A DNA stretch of 64,000 bases from Notamacropus eugenii (GCF_028372415.1 NC_092875.1:32940817-33004816), one strand, 5' to 3'. Positions 13,701 through 25,860 are shown, numbered from the stretch's first letter. Translations and numbers: made by a program. The notes: generated by a model from the letters alone, not told the origin.

Positions 13701-16700
13701 GATAGAGAGCCATCAGGCTCCGTGTCAACATGGAGTATCAGAACAGATGTACTTGAGGGCAGACCCTGTGGCAAAGGTTAGGGGCCACAGAAATGCTAAA
13801 CAGCAGCAAGCCAATCCCCTGAGGATCTGGGAAGGCCTGTGGAACACTCCCCACCCCCTCCCTCTTATTTAAATGCCCAGCTTCCATCAGTGGCTTGGCC
13901 CACCCTGTCTCTCTCACCAAGAAGAAAGTAAAAAGGAATGAGTTCAACCTTGAATCCCAGGGTCACAAATTTAGGGGCTTGGGGATTAGCCCGAAGCCTC
14001 ATGAACCAGGGGACCTTGGGGAAATGGCTCCTTGGCAGGGGAGGGTGCCAAGGAAATCATGTCAGAATCGGAAAGGCCTTCAAGGTCATCATTATTTCTT
14101 AAAGGTTCACTTTACCATCCCACCCCTTTTGGTTTATACAATGGTATTAGAAGCCTGAGATTAACAGCAGCAATTTTGCTACCAGCCATATTTGGGGAAT
14201 GACCATGGCAGGAAGGGGGCTCTAGAAGGAGGGAAGGCAAATGACAATAGAAAAGAGACATAAGAGGGAGGGAAAACAAGGCTGGCCTCCCAGGAGTAGG
14301 GGGAGAGGCCAGGCAAATGCTTCCTTCTACGGCAGGGACAGAGGCCCTGCCTGCCCTAACCCCACTCTCCCCATCTAACTCTGCAGAAGATACATGAAAA
14401 ATTTCAAGTCAGTATCTGGGAATCCATGCTCTCCTTGGAATGGGTTGTCACTATTTTCCAGGAAAAGCAGAGAGAGACAGCAGGGAACTAAGAAACCCAG
14501 GTCTTAGCAAAGTGGGGAGGACTTGCTTCCCATGAATCAGGGCTCTAAAACAGGTCTGAGGCTTCAGTCCTCTTTATAGAAGACTCTAAAAGTAGAACTT
14601 GGTAAAAAAAAAAAAATGGCCTAGCCTGGGAGTCGGGAGACCTGGGTTCAGTTTCTGCCTTTGATATTTCCTATCTCCCAGCCTCACTTGCAAAACCGAA
14701 ATAATGAGGTTACCTAAACCCCTTTACTCACAGGACTGCTGAGAAGTTCAAATGGAATAAGATACTTTTAGCAAAGCCCAGAGCATTTTATAAATGTCAG
14801 TTAAACATCACTAAAACCCAAAGTGCGTCTCTTCCCTGACTGACTTCTGGCCTCAAGAGGACTCTCATGCTCCGTAACTAGCCCCTGCTTGGTCCCCATA
14901 GCCAGCCCCAAAGAAGGGAGCAGTGTCCTTCCCACCCCTGCAAGGCACCCACTTGGCAGAGACCAGGCACATAAGAGGGTCAAGGCCCTCTGTGGACTTT
15001 GACTTGTGCGGGGTGCATTCACAGAAGCTCCTACACTGCACAATCTGGCTCATCGCTTCATTCCCTGCTTCTTCATAAGTGGGCTTGTTGTTGGGGAAAA
15101 AAATAAAAAAGAACAAATTCCCAAGAGTACACAACACAGGCATACACAAGGCACAAAGCTTCACACACACACACACGCACTTGCAGGCGCCTGCAAACCC
15201 TTCTCTGTTTACCCAGTGAAGAACACGGCACCTGTGCAAACATCTGTCCTGTACACACTTGGAAACATTAGGAATGCTAATTAATTATCTAGTGCCCTGG
15301 GACGAGGGCAAGAGAGGAGAGCAGTAGAGGCAGCCGAGAAGAGAAGGCAGTTTCCAACATGTGATGGGTACTCTGGGAGGACAGGAGGACAAACCTGTCT
15401 ACACTCGGTCAAGAGAATGATTGGCCATCCATGTAAGTAGCAAGTAAATGTATCCACCTCCCTCCCCCTTCAATCCCAACACTCCTCCCACGTCCCCTTT
15501 CTTCACTCCTATTTTACACAAAATCCATTGCATGCAGCAGGTGCTCAGCATGTGGCTGGATTGTGGATCTCCAGCAGGACACTGAGGGAGGCAGGACAGG
15601 GACAGGAAAAACCTCCCCGTGGCTCTGTATGTGCAGGTGATGATAAACTTGGCCTGCTTGTTGACCAGAAGAATGGGCCGTGCAGTGGGTGCTAAGATCT
15701 GTCATTTCAAAAAACAGAAACCCGGACCCAACAAAAGAGCCTAGAGATGCCCAGAGGAAGGATGCCTAGCTCATGGAAGACCGGTCCAAGAGTGGCAGCC
15801 TGGCACGGATCCGGCCCACTTTCTTAGCCATTTTGGCAACGAACAATGACTTTGTGGAAGCTTGTTTTCAGTGACAGCAAAAAGTATAACCCAACGGAGG
15901 GGCAAAAACTCAAGAAGTGGGCTGTGGGAAGTAGGGACCAGACTGATGAGAGGGGAGGTGGAGGTCAGAGGAATACATGCTTTCCAGGCTAATAAAGCAA
16001 TGAATGGACGCTCTCTGGGCTGCCCCCAGAACAACAGGACACCAAGGGCAAAATCCTTGAGGCAGCTGGAGGCTACTGTTGCAAAATGAGGTCTTAGCCC
16101 AGCCTGATGTCCTCTGACTCCAGATTACACAGGGACGACTCTTGGGATGGAACAAACGTGGAAGAGAGCCCCTCCTAGGGCACTGGGTGTTTCAGGAGTC
16201 CAATGACTCATCATGTGTCGGATCATTTGACATCTATAAAGGGTGCAGTGTGCCTGCAGAAAACGTACGTTCTACATCCTCAGGAATCATGTTGTCAGAG
16301 AGACGCACCAACGTGCAGGGACTCTGGCACCAAAACGTTTTTACTGAGCACTCCTACCAGCATTGTTGGATTGTCCTGCCCTTGAGAAGCATCTATTCAA
16401 AAGATCATCAATGAGAAAGTGGTAAGAGAGGCAGCCCATGGGCAGGTGTAGCCTGTTAGAAGAAAATCCAACATACAGAAATTCAAATTCTCTTATAAGA
16501 GAAATGATGTGAATTACAAGAGGGTTTTCTGTTTTACCAAAGGGATGAGTGAAGGATTCCTTCAGTAGTTAGTTACCTCAACACATTCTAAATCATTTCA
16601 TTTATAAAAAGTCATTCACACACTCACAGAGCCAAGATGCATCTGCATTGGATGGGTTTGTAATGGATACTTTTCTCAGGCAATGCCACACAGATGGCTT

Positions 16701-19700
16701 TTGGGTGCTGGAGAATATGGGATATGACATGTGAACTGTTTGTTCAAAGAATGAGGAAAAACTGTCATTATCCTGGGGGAGCTTTTCCTAGGTCATGGAG
16801 GTGGGGGAAATCCAGGCTCTCAAAGGTGCAGGAAGCAGCATGAAATTGTGAGCGGCTAATGTGCCAGCCTCTAAGCAGGGAGACCTGGGCTCATGGGCAG
16901 GTGTGGCCTCAGCCACACAACAGCTCTAGAACCCCAGCTCAATCACTGTATGTCTTGAGACAACCCCACCACTCCCCCGCCCCACATACAAATAGCAGTG
17001 AACTCCCTACACTGAGCAGCTAGGGGCGCCATACTGCATAGAATGCTGGACTTAGAGTTAAGAAGACAACTTCCTGAGTTCAAATCCGGCCTCATCCACT
17101 TCCTAACTGGGTGACCTTGCACAAGTCACTTCATCCTGTTTGCCTCCGTTTCCTCATCTGTCAAATGAGCTGGAGAAGGAAATGGCAAACCACTCCAGGA
17201 TCCTTCCCAAGAAAACCCCAAATGGGATCACAAAGAGTCAGACACGACTGAAATGACCCAACAACAAACAACTCTCCACTGATTAAATCAGGTTCATTTT
17301 TTATTACAAGGAAAGGAATATTATGATGGAGGCAGAGTGAACCCTGGCTAGCTCCTGAGAAGAGCTGAGGGCAGGAACAGGACTTGGCAGACAGTGGGAG
17401 TAGACCTTCATTTTGCCACTTGATATTAGGGCTGCTGTGGCTCCACTCGAACTTTCCAGGCTTACTGTCAGCTATTTCTTGAATCCACTACTTCCATTTG
17501 TTATTCCCCAAGTACATACAGCACTCCATCTCCCACCTCCATGCCTTTGCATAGCGGGTCCCCCAGAGCTGTAAGGTCTCCCTCCTCACCCCCACCTATA
17601 GAATCCCTTCAAGGCTCAAGAATTATCCTCTCTAGGCAACTTTTCCCACTCCCCTTGAGTTACTGACATTCTCTCCTTACTCAAATGACTACAGATATTC
17701 AAAACTTATCTATGTTCTATTCCTAACCCTACCTCCACCCACCTGCCCCCTTCCATTTTGTCTTTGAAGCCTTTGATTGGAAAGGAGAGTTGCTGGATAC
17801 CTCCACAATGGCCTTTCCAGGTAATTTTCAGGCTCCTGAGGCCAGTCAGAGGAGGAGGGAATATGTGCAGATCGCCAAAGGTCCCCCTCCTCTAGTTACC
17901 CAGGGGTGGGGAACTGGCAACCTCAAGGGCACATGTAGCTCTCTAGATTCTCAAGTGTGACAACTTCCACATCCCTGAGTTACACATTTCACACTACCAG
18001 TCACCAAATATGTCAGTCAAAGCCTCCAGTTTCCCAGTTCCCCTTTCTGTAGCAGTGAAGGCTCCCAGGCCACTGTAGGCAGCTGCACATCTGTGTCCTC
18101 AAGAGAAGGCTCAGGAAGAAAGAGATGTGAAGGGCAAACTGAAGGCCGGAGGCAGCGGGGTCTGGTGCTGGTGCTACTAACACATCACTGCACTTTAAAA
18201 ACACTGGTTTCTTTTTTATTATAAACAAACATCCACAAGCACAAACAGTTCAGTCTACGAAGAGGATTGTGTATGAAGCTGCGAACAGACAGCATGTGGC
18301 TTTTCATTCAGACAGGGCCTCACCTCCTCTGTGTGTGATCCCTCCTGAACTTGGGCCAGCTCTCTGTGGATTTAGAAAATGCTTCCCTCGTGCCCTCTGC
18401 TTCACCTTCTTCCTCTGTAAGCTCCCCTTCCTTCCCCCCAACAAAAATGACCTCGTTGTCACTCTGAGCAGAAAAGAGTCCCTCTTGGGGTCTTACTTTC
18501 CACCACTGGAAAATGAGGAAAACATTCTGTTCATTCTCCTCACAAGGGTTATGAGGAATCAAGAGCCCACAAAAATCTCTACACAAGACTCATGCAATAT
18601 GGTGCTCACAGCCCGGAGCAGGACTGTGGTCTGACAAGCTTGGCAGAACACTTCTCATTTCCACCAAGGACACATCCTCCCCTCCCCAGAGGTTGGGGTG
18701 GTCTGGGAAGAAGACTTGGAGGTCATTGCATTGTGTTGGCCAGATCTCCCTGAGGCCTGCACTTCCAGGCCAAGAGAGGTCACACAAGCCACATGGGGGA
18801 AGCTGGTTTTCTACACAATTCCTCATTTTAGAATTTCTCTTCCAAAGGGGACCATGACACCTTGACACACAAAAAAGATCACAAGCTCTGGAGTAGACAA
18901 CACTGCATTGTCCTCTGGAGCTGGGGACAAGCATGGGTTTCTGAGAATAGGGCACAGGTAGCACAGTCAAACCTCTGGGTATACAGCAGCACAGACACAT
19001 AGCAGGAGTATGGTGCTACCTGCTTTTAAATGTCCAAATTTGAACTGGGCTGGCTCCTTTTTTCTATGCAAAGCCTAGGTCCTCTACATTCACTCACATG
19101 GTTCAGCGTGAGGAAGAGAGTTCTTCCCTGCAATGGAATGGGCAGCCCCTCAGGAGGTGAGGATCCCCATCACTGGAGGTCCATAGCAGTCTGGTCTGGG
19201 CCACTGCAGGGGTCAGTCTTATTAAGGCACAGGGGACTACTGGACAAGATGATCATTGAGACCCTCCCATGACTAAGGGATTCCACAGAAAAGACAGAGA
19301 AGAGAAAACTTTCCAGAGAAACTCTGACTCAACAGGGTCCCAGCAGCACAGAGGGCCAGGAGATCCCAGGTTTCTCTTCCCAGGTGCTTTCTGCCTCCTA
19401 AGGCCATATGGCAGAGAACATACTAGCCCCCTCTTTGGCAGGAAGGGGCTCCCCACCTTCACAGGTCATTTCCCCTAACAACAGAACAGCTCTCATAGAA
19501 GCAGATCAGGCAGGCATGCTCGGCCTTAAGGCTGACCCTGGGGAGCACGTCCTCTAAGCAGAAGCTGCCAGAGATATACTGCTGAGACCCATCAAATCCT
19601 CTCCATCTCCCTTTACTGACTTTAAGGCATAGACGCTGACTGTTCTGGCTCATGAATCCCTCTCTGAGCAAATGTGAACTTAGACCCCCCGAAGGCAATG

Positions 19701-22700
19701 GGGAAACGGCAGCACTCCAACCATGGCACAGCTGCTGTTGCCACGATTGAGATGGGGTTGCTGCCCGCCTTCGGAAGGGGGAAATAGCATTTCGAGGCAG
19801 GGGGGCCTATGGCAACAGACAGGCTCCCACCATGAGACACCGAAGGCCAGGGAACTCGAGAGGCTCCAAGGCTCAGTTATGAGGCTCGGGCCCAGCATGC
19901 CTGGCGCTTGCTTATTTTAATTGGTGCTGCAGCAAGCCTGATGACACCATGTACTGCATCCGGGCAAGACCCTAAAAAGCCACGGGAGCGACAGTGATGA
20001 TGGAGCCCACTGGTCACGCACCCCAGGAGGCAGCAAAAATCTGATTGGGGCTGGGTCTCCAGCTGCTAGAGCCGCCTCTCCTTGTTCAGTTGGCTACAGC
20101 CACCAGCTGGAGCCAAGGAAAAGCAACACAGACTCCACATCTCAAGCCTGGACAAGGACCCTGCTTATGCCAAGGGCCCTACAGGCTCACTGTGCCAAGG
20201 GGGGCAGCAGGCACATGAGGTACACTCTGAGGGAAAAGTTATAGCTACAGGCATTCCTGCCCTTCTCCCCTGGCCCTTCTGAGCAGTATATCGCCGGGGC
20301 GCTGCCTGCTACTGGAAACAGCACTCGTGGCTAAATGACCTAGATCTGAGCCTGAAAATGGATGGAATTCACATTTCTGGACCACAGTTTTTTCATCTGT
20401 AAAAAGGGAATAATGCTCACCCTAACCTAGCCAATAGCAGCATTATGAGGAAAGCATTTTCTAAAGCCTTCAAGCAATTCAGAAGTGATTAACCAAGGAA
20501 GAGTGAATGGTCCATCTCTGTCTAAAGGCACTAGATTCCCAGTCTCATGTCCCATTCCCAGGCCAGGTAGGAAAATAGCCTCAGGGTCCTTGATCCAGAA
20601 AGGCCACCCTTGCAATTAGCAGCCTGTCGTAGGGTGGAGGGAAAAATTATTTCCTGACCCCTTCCCAAGTGTGGCAGCCTGGGATCAGACAGGCCAGTGG
20701 GGGTCACAGCAAGAGGGAGTCTGAAACCCCCAAGTGGCCCATGGTCCCTGCCCAAGGTTGGCCAAGATTCCCAGAGGCCACATGGACCTTGTGGACAATG
20801 CCAAATTTCACAGCAGAGGCTGTGCTCTCAGAACCCAGGAGAAGCAGGACCTGGCAAGAATCTGATGGGGACTTTATTGGCTCACCAGGACCTAGCCAGG
20901 AAGCCACCTCCCCCATGAAGCCACCACTTACTCGAGGCGTTCCCACTTGAAGAAGAAGGACAAAACCACTCAAACCCAATAATTTGGAAACAAAACAAGA
21001 ATGCTGCCTGTGACTCAACTTCCAGGCCCAAATTAACTTTCATCTCCAACATCTCTAAGGAGGCTTTTTGTATACACTTCTGGCCCCCAAACACATCCTA
21101 CACATATGTGCCACAGAAACACCTTCCCGTCCATTCCCAGATCAGATTCAGACTGTTCCCTAACCCCAGCTAAGTGGGTGTCTTAGTAAACACTTTAGTT
21201 CTCTTGGGAGCAGAGTGCCATGTATAATTAGTCACTTAAGACATGGTCCTTGGAAACCACAATGCTGATGAGATAGCATATCAGGGAAAGATCAGTGGTT
21301 GCCATTTACAAGCTGTGTGGCTGTGACCAAGGAGCTTCATTCACCCCTGTAAACCTGTAAAATGGAATTAATCCTACTCAGGCTGCATCCTCAAGGACTG
21401 CTTTGATGCCTTATAGTATCATGGAAATGTGAGTTCGTACGATCTCTTCCATCTTCCCAAGAATGGAATACAAAAAAAGAGAGGAGCCCTGTCTAAGCAC
21501 AGACTGTAAACCATTAGCTGAGTCCAAGTGCCTCCAAATCTTAGTCACTGTATGACACGGATTCTGAGTACTACCTGTGACTCAGTAGCCTACCTGTCCA
21601 AGACTGGCCCCACTGCCTGTCTTCAAGGGCAGCCTAGTTTCCTGTACTTTATAAATACCTCTTTGTAGTCCTATATCCTCTATCAACCCACCACTGTATG
21701 GCTGTGAGTAACTCATTCATATTTGCCACAACTAATCTCATAAATGGGGGATATCAGGGTCTTGGAAGAACTCCTTCCCTGCCCATTTTCTTATTAGACC
21801 AAAAGTTCCTAACTTGGGGTACATAGACAATCTGTCTATGAGTCCATAGATAGAGAACAGGGAACTGGTGAAATTAGACAGGAAAAAAGTATACATTTTC
21901 ATTGTCATTAGTTTCTAATTGAAATGTGCTTTCTCCTTCAATTATTTAAAAATGCTAATCTGATAAGGGGTCCCGTAGGCTTTAGCAGGCTTCCAAAGGG
22001 GATCATGACATGCTGACATACAAAAAGCATCAGAGTCTCTATCTTAAACAACACTAGACAGTGGAACCTGCATTTTCCTCTGGGAACAGGGGACCAAGGT
22101 GAATTTTTGAGAATGAGTGACAGGTCACAGGTAGGACAGTCACATCTCTGGGTACACAGCAGCACAGACACATAGCAGGAGTGTGGCACTTCCTGCTTTC
22201 AAGTGTCCAAATTTGATCTGGGTTGGCTCCCCTTATCCCTAGTAGATGCTGCACTTAAGAACTAAAAGCCTCAGCAGACATCCTGCCAACTCTGATAGCC
22301 CAGGCACCCAGACTGGTGCTGACAATGGAAGCTTCTTCAACACACAGCTGTTTTAAGAGATCTGGGGAGTCTGACCATCTCAAGGCAAGAACTGATGATG
22401 ACCATCGCGGACTAGAGCCCTAGGAGTTAGTGTTCCATTGAGAGTTATCACTGATCTTTCCATACAATCTCAAAATACTCTGAAAGTTGGTGGATGCAAA
22501 CTACTATGCCAAGGTAGAAAGCATCGTGTTCCAGATTTAGGGCAGAAAAAAATAAGAAATAAGGAAGCAAACTAGGACAAAAATATGGCAGTACCAGACT
22601 TCAGAGTCAAAAAGTTAAGTTCAAGTCTTGGCTCTTCAACTTAACTAGATATGTGATTCTGGTCAAGTCACTTAACCTGATAAGCAGGGAAACCATGTTA

Positions 22701-24803
22701 AGGTTAAATGCACCACAGAGAATAAAACAATTTCCATGTCATATATATGTGCCTTGAGTGGCACAGCATCTAAACACCTAATGAAAAGCTAATAGAACAA
22801 AAGGGACTCATAGTAAAACAATAATTTGGGGGGACTTCAACATGCTCCTTTCAGACCTAGACAAATCTAAGAAAAAACCACATGAATAAAATTAAAAGTT
22901 ACAGATACCATAGCCTTTTGGTGATAACTGAATGAGAAGTACTTATTTTTCAGCTCTGTATGGCACCTTTGAAGGTTATGTAACTTCTAGTCTCATTTTC
23001 TTCACTATAAAATGAGGGTAATACTGTTACAACTTCCCTTATAGGATATTTGCATGAAGCTCACATGAGATTATATGGGCAAAAATGTTTTGTCATATAC
23101 ATGTTACGATTTAACTCTCCAATAAATTACCTTTAGTTTCCCAGTCACAGGTTATAGCCCATAATTCATTTAAGCATTAAAGGGTTACATCTTACCTTCC
23201 CAGTAGAAGAACCCCAAAAGTAATGTGAAGCATCATCTGAAATTGGTTTTGGAAGTAATTTAATCTCTGCTATCTAGCCACTTTTACTTTTCACTGTATG
23301 AAGCTAAGACTCTAAGTAGGGAAGAAAGAGTCCAGGACAGCATTACCTGCCTGATTCGAATGACCATGTCCAAAGGCCATTTCTCCCACACTCCCAAACC
23401 TTAAGTAATAGAGGGGCATTAGGGAAAGACCAATCACAGTGAGGTGGGATGATGACATACCATCTAATCTTCAGGGATGAACGGAGAGTAACTGGATTAA
23501 GCAGTTAGGTCATTTCTAAGAAGGGAAAGAGAAGGAACCTACAGGAACAAAGGCAGCAAGTCCCAGGCAATATTCTCATTTCAGAGAGACACAATCCTCC
23601 TTTATAATCTTGATTAGAGACTTATCTGGGAGGGAAGAGCTCCCAAAGTATTTTGTTTGAACAAGAAAACAGGTAATGCTGGCCTGAACTCTTTTTTTCC
23701 TACTGAGAGTCTTAGCTTCTTAGAGTGAAAAGTAAACAATAATCCTTTGTCCTGATTAAAGACACTCAAGTAAACCCCTGAACAGCAAGAGAAGGTCTAG
23801 AAAATTCAGTTGCTAAGGTAATTCTAGATAATCTGGTAGAACAGAGGCCCAGACAGGAAATGGCAGCTATTTTAGACCTCTCTTCAGTCAGAGGCCTGTC
23901 CCAGTGGAGAGATGACCTGAGGACAAGGACCAGGAAGGTTTTTAAACAGTCACATTCTGCCAGAAACACACTTAAAATTTTAAAAATTAAAGTACACCAT
24001 CTCTTTATATCCACTTTGGGCTAGCCTTTGAGTCATGTCAAAAACCAAAGTGAAAAAAAAAATCCTCCTAAAAAAAATGAACTTCAAATCAATAGCCCAC
24101 TTTAAGGACAAACAAAATTTGAAACAGATTTCCCCCGCAGTCCCATTCCTTCATGAGTAATGCAGGGGTTAGGAAAAGACCTAGCCAGGCTCTCCACTTA
24201 TTTGCAAAGAGCTCTAGGCTACGGAAGACTAACCAGGATCACTTTCTTGGTTGAAGAGAGACTGAATTCCCAAAAAACCATCAAGTGATACCACCTGTAC
24301 TTCAGGCAAATGCACAGTTGAGATTCAAGAAAGGTAAATTAAAAATTGGTTTACAAAGCACTTTTCTCACACAAGTCTCTGAGGGAGAGAATCTAGATAG
24401 GATTATCTCCATTTAAAGATAAGAAGCTTGAAGGAAGACTTGCTCAAAGTCATTGGAACCCAGATGCAGTTCCTTCAAATTCTGGGCCCACTCTACAGAG
24501 GCCCAGCCCCATTGACACCTGACCTGCAGGTTCTGAGTCAGAACTTTTCCACCTATAACGTCATCGCATTGGCCAGTCAGGGGATGGGTGTCTCCCCCAG
24601 AGAGAGAATATCACAAGATCCATCAGAGACCACTGTAACCCCTGGCCCCAGAACAGAAAACACAGGCTCCTCCCCTGCTCTATCATCTTACTTTCACTGG
24701 GCAAATCCTCCAGACCCAGGCGGTCAGATGGTGCGAGTGGGGTGCTACCGCTGTCGTCCAAGGTCAAGATGAGTGGGACGTCATCATCCATGTTCCCAGC
24801 CAT
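1..24803 (-). CDS. TPCN1: TPCN1, two-pore channel 1: 5' part of the gene, two coding exons, continues past the left edge
   Basis: TPCN1 encodes a homodimeric endolysosomal cation channel, each subunit with two six-helix domains, regulated by PI(3,5)P2, NAADP-linked accessory factors and voltage (family knowledge). Only the cytoplasmic N-terminus is in the window. The two exons (24803-24692 and 4676-4552) join in frame to 79 codons. The first exon gives MAGNMDDDVPLILTLDDSGS, close to the human start (MAVSLDDDVPLILTLDEGGS as I recall it). The second ends in WEMNYQEAAIYLQ, which I recall as identical in human TPCN1. The start lies in a good context (gccATGg). No exon for the next human segment (EGENNDKFFTH...) or any membrane helix was found at 1-4551, so the gene runs off the left side. 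It is read leftward from the CpG island at about 28 kb, divergent from IQCD. Identity is very secure; the exact transcription start is not. Confidence 0.96.
545..780 (-). repeat. MIR-family SINE, nearly full length
   Basis: On the plus strand it reads 'tatgtgccaggcactgtgcc', 'ccattttacagagaaggc', 'aagtgactagcccagcgtta' and 'ggctggatttccactcaggt', which is the reverse complement of the MIR consensus. Confidence 0.85.
2034..2193. mobile_element. Inverted-repeat MITE (DNA transposon relic), about 160 bp
   Basis: The left arm (gtggggaatctgcggcctcc...) and the reverse complement of the right arm (gtggggagcctgcggcctcg...) match over about 70 bases. The family name is uncertain; hAT-type is a guess. 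A partial copy of the left arm appears at about 17905-17980. Confidence 0.75.
2540..3420 (+). repeat. LINE2 (L2) 3' region
   Basis: It shows the ordered hallmarks of the L2 3' end: 'aacctttcctaacatctga', 'caccaccatcctctcagtca', 'gtctgcctatatcatccccc', 'aaatgccaccttctgcaaga', then 'tagcacagtgccag' and 'gtgcttaataaatgtttgct'. Confidence 0.8.
3600..3860 (+). repeat. L2 3' end with TCAT microsatellite
   Basis: 'tagaagctcttagagggtag', 'agtgtctggcacaaaataa' and a tail of about five (tcat) units (3836-3857). Confidence 0.65.
4552..4676 (-). CDS. TPCN1: TPCN1 second coding exon
   Basis: The acceptor is ccattacag|atgg and the donor cag|gtaag. The exon supplies two bases of a split Asn codon and 41 codons, from GGNYIIGDLRV to NYQEAAIYLQ, and ends in phase 0. 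The first part is poorly conserved with human, while the last 14 residues are nearly invariant. An upstream in-frame ATG in the intron is not part of the gene. Confidence 0.95.
4808..4857 (+). repeat. (TG)n microsatellite
   Basis: An alternating TG run with one TATG interruption, about 25 dinucleotides, 49 bases after a gap in unique intron DNA. Confidence 0.95.
5200..5862 (+). repeat. L2 3' region interrupted by a (CA)n microsatellite
   Basis: L2 hallmarks flank a CA run at about 5490-5556: 'gggtctgactatgctaaccc' before, and 'aagcaggctttcctgaccct' and 'agtaagtgcttaagaaatgt' after. The CA run (over 30 dinucleotides) is likely length-variable. Confidence 0.8.
6230..6360 (+). mobile_element. 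MITE/DNA-transposon relic, partial
   Basis: 'aaactcaaatagaaa', 'cttagaaaaccacagattaa', 'tctatgttgta' and 'cccaattacatttt' match the opposite strand of the element at 35625-35835, so both are copies of one dispersed family. Confidence 0.6.
6425..6690 (+). repeat. Repeat-like open stretch of unknown family
   Basis: The plus frame from 6448 encodes 81 residues (…YCAVRNDEGDSFRKTWEDLL…, then a helical, charged stretch). It has no splice sites or promoter and lies inside an intron next to other repeats. I think it is a piece of a dispersed element but cannot name the family. Confidence 0.35.
10719..10760 (+). repeat. (TG)n microsatellite
   Basis: A TG run with TATG interruptions preceded by a purine (GA/GGA) tract. 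Confidence 0.9.
12240..12445 (-). repeat. CR1/L3 LINE 3' fragment
   Basis: 'aaagttggaagcaaccttcc', 'gggagctcaccacctcatga' and 'tagaaagttcctccgcaat' follow the order of the antisense CR1/L3 3' region. Confidence 0.6.
13100..13200 (+). repeat. CA/CAT-rich low-complexity DNA
   Basis: Imperfect (ca)n and (cata)n repeats over about 95 bases. Confidence 0.8.
17022..17272 (+). repeat. MAR1-type marsupial SINE, full length
   Basis: The head is 'gcagctaggggcgccatact', the body 'gagttcaaatccggcctcat' and 'ctggagaaggaaatggcaaa', and the RTE/Bov-B-like tail 'gagtcagacacgactgaaat' ending in caacaacaa. The flanks actccctacactga and actctccactga look like a diverged target duplication. Confidence 0.88.
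18838..19058 (+). repeat. Dispersed or duplicated 220-bp sequence, copy 1
   Basis: Nearly the same sequence recurs at 22000-22240 in the same orientation, for example 'cagcagcacagacacatagc', 'ttccaaaggggaccatga' and 'tgtccaaatttgaactgggc'. Confidence 0.75.
21795..22240 (+). repeat. MITE-like relic followed by copy 2 of the 220-bp sequence
   Basis: About 21795-22015 ('ttcctaacttggggtacata', then 'ttccaaaggggatcatgaca') resembles the relic at 42950-43100; it runs directly into the second copy of the sequence at 18838-19058. Confidence 0.6.
24692..24803 (-). CDS. TPCN1: TPCN1 first coding exon
   Basis: Thirty-seven codons plus one base, ending ...LEDLPSE followed by a GTAAG donor (intron begins at 24691). 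The split codon a|at gives Asn when joined to the next exon, as in human (PSKNGG). A plausible 3' splice site on the minus strand (ccctcag, exon from 24836) would add 33 bases of 5' UTR ahead of the ATG. An in-frame second Met (codon 5) precedes the conserved DDDVPL. Confidence 0.95.
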
Positions 24804-25244
24804 GGCCTCCCCTCCTGCCGATTTCAGGATGTGGCACTGAGGGCTTGAAAGAATCTCTTACTCAGTCTCCTCTTCAAAACTGCTGCCCTGCAGATGTGTC
24901 TCAAAGACTTTGCCATCAGGGGCATCTTCTGGAGTTTTACAGAAAAGAGAAAATGCAGAGAATTCTAACAAGAATGGCTCTATTTTGAGAGTGACCTACA
25001 CCACAAAGCCCAAAACATTTATGGACTCTTATTTTATTCACCTTCCCCCACAGTTCTGAGGCAAATGTCATGGGGGATGGGGCCAGGTGGGAAATAGAAT
25101 CCAATGGCCAAGGCCAAAGAGCAAGTTCAACAGTAATATACCAGGACAAGAAATTGGATCTCTAATGTCCCTCCACATTTAAAGACTTTCCTGTCCTGGC
25201 CACACTTCCTTCTATATAGTAAAGCAATCCCACCTTCAGTGACA

Positions 25245-25450
25245 GGCAGCTAGCAGTACAGTGGATGGAGAGACAGGGCCTAGCTAAGTGACCCTAAGCT
25301 TATCCGCTCTCTGCCTCAATTTCCTTGATTGAAAAGTAGAGATAATATTATCACCTACCTCCCAGGGTTGTTGTGAGGACCAAATGAGATAACAGTTGTA
25401 AAAAGTGCTCAGCACAGTGTCTGGCATATAGTAGAGCTATAATAATGTAT
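25245..25450 (+). repeat. MIR SINE
   Basis: 'ctctgcctcaatttccttga', 'cctcccagggttgttgtgag' and 'agcacagtgtctggcatata' follow the MIR consensus in order. Confidence 0.85.
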
Positions 25451-25554
25451 ATTCCTCCCTTCTTTCCTTCCCTCCCTCCCATTCACAAAACCCTGAGAAA
25501 GTTGTGGCCCTCAAGGAGATCGGAATACAGAACTTTGTACTTGACAAATTATTC

Positions 25555-25860
25555 TATGGCGTGTAATCTCAGAATTTCAGAGTGGCCATAGGGTCCAGCC
25601 TGACCTGGACAAGAATCCCCTCTAAAGCCCCCCAGACAAGAAGTCATGCAGCTTCTCACTGCTGAGAGGTACCTCCTCAGGCAGCCCATTTCCCTTTGGA
25701 AAGCTTTCACCTTTAGGAATTTATTTCTTTTTACATCAAACTAGGGCTTCCCTCTCTGCAAATTTCACACTGCTCCTAAACTCTGCCCTCTGGGGCCAAG
25801 TAGAAAGAGCCTAATCCTTCTTCCATAATGACTGCCCCCCACCCCAAATACTAGACAACA
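25555..25860 (-). repeat. CR1/L3 LINE 3' fragment
   Basis: 'gggtccagcctgacctggac', 'tgagaggtacctcctcaggc', 'agcccatttccctttggaaa' and 'ttttacatcaaactagggct' are in the order of an antisense CR1/L3 3' end. Confidence 0.65.

Larger units (their letters stand above)
4677..24691 (-). other. TPCN1: TPCN1 intron of 20.0 kb between the first two coding exons
   Basis: This large intron is filled with old interspersed repeats: L2 at about 5200-5862, 7640-7925 and 17500-17760; MIR-type pieces at about 6100-6230, 11345-11560, 14610-14810, 21295-21440, 22610-22690 and 24352-24500; CR1/L3 at about 12240-12445; a full MAR1 SINE at 17022-17272. It also has dinucleotide tracts near 4808, 5490, 10719, 13105 and 15162. 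Long stretches with nothing recognisable include about 8000-11340, 13420-14600, 15300-17000 and 19060-21290. Two unusually CpG-rich non-repeat stretches (12,590-12,830 and 19,620-20,000) are noted as possible regulatory DNA. Confidence 0.75.

Noticed and set aside
17022-17110. tRNA-like A and B box sequence (for example gagttcaaatccggc)
   Set aside because: It is the head/core of a MAR1 SINE, not a functional tRNA gene; the same applies to other SINE copies.
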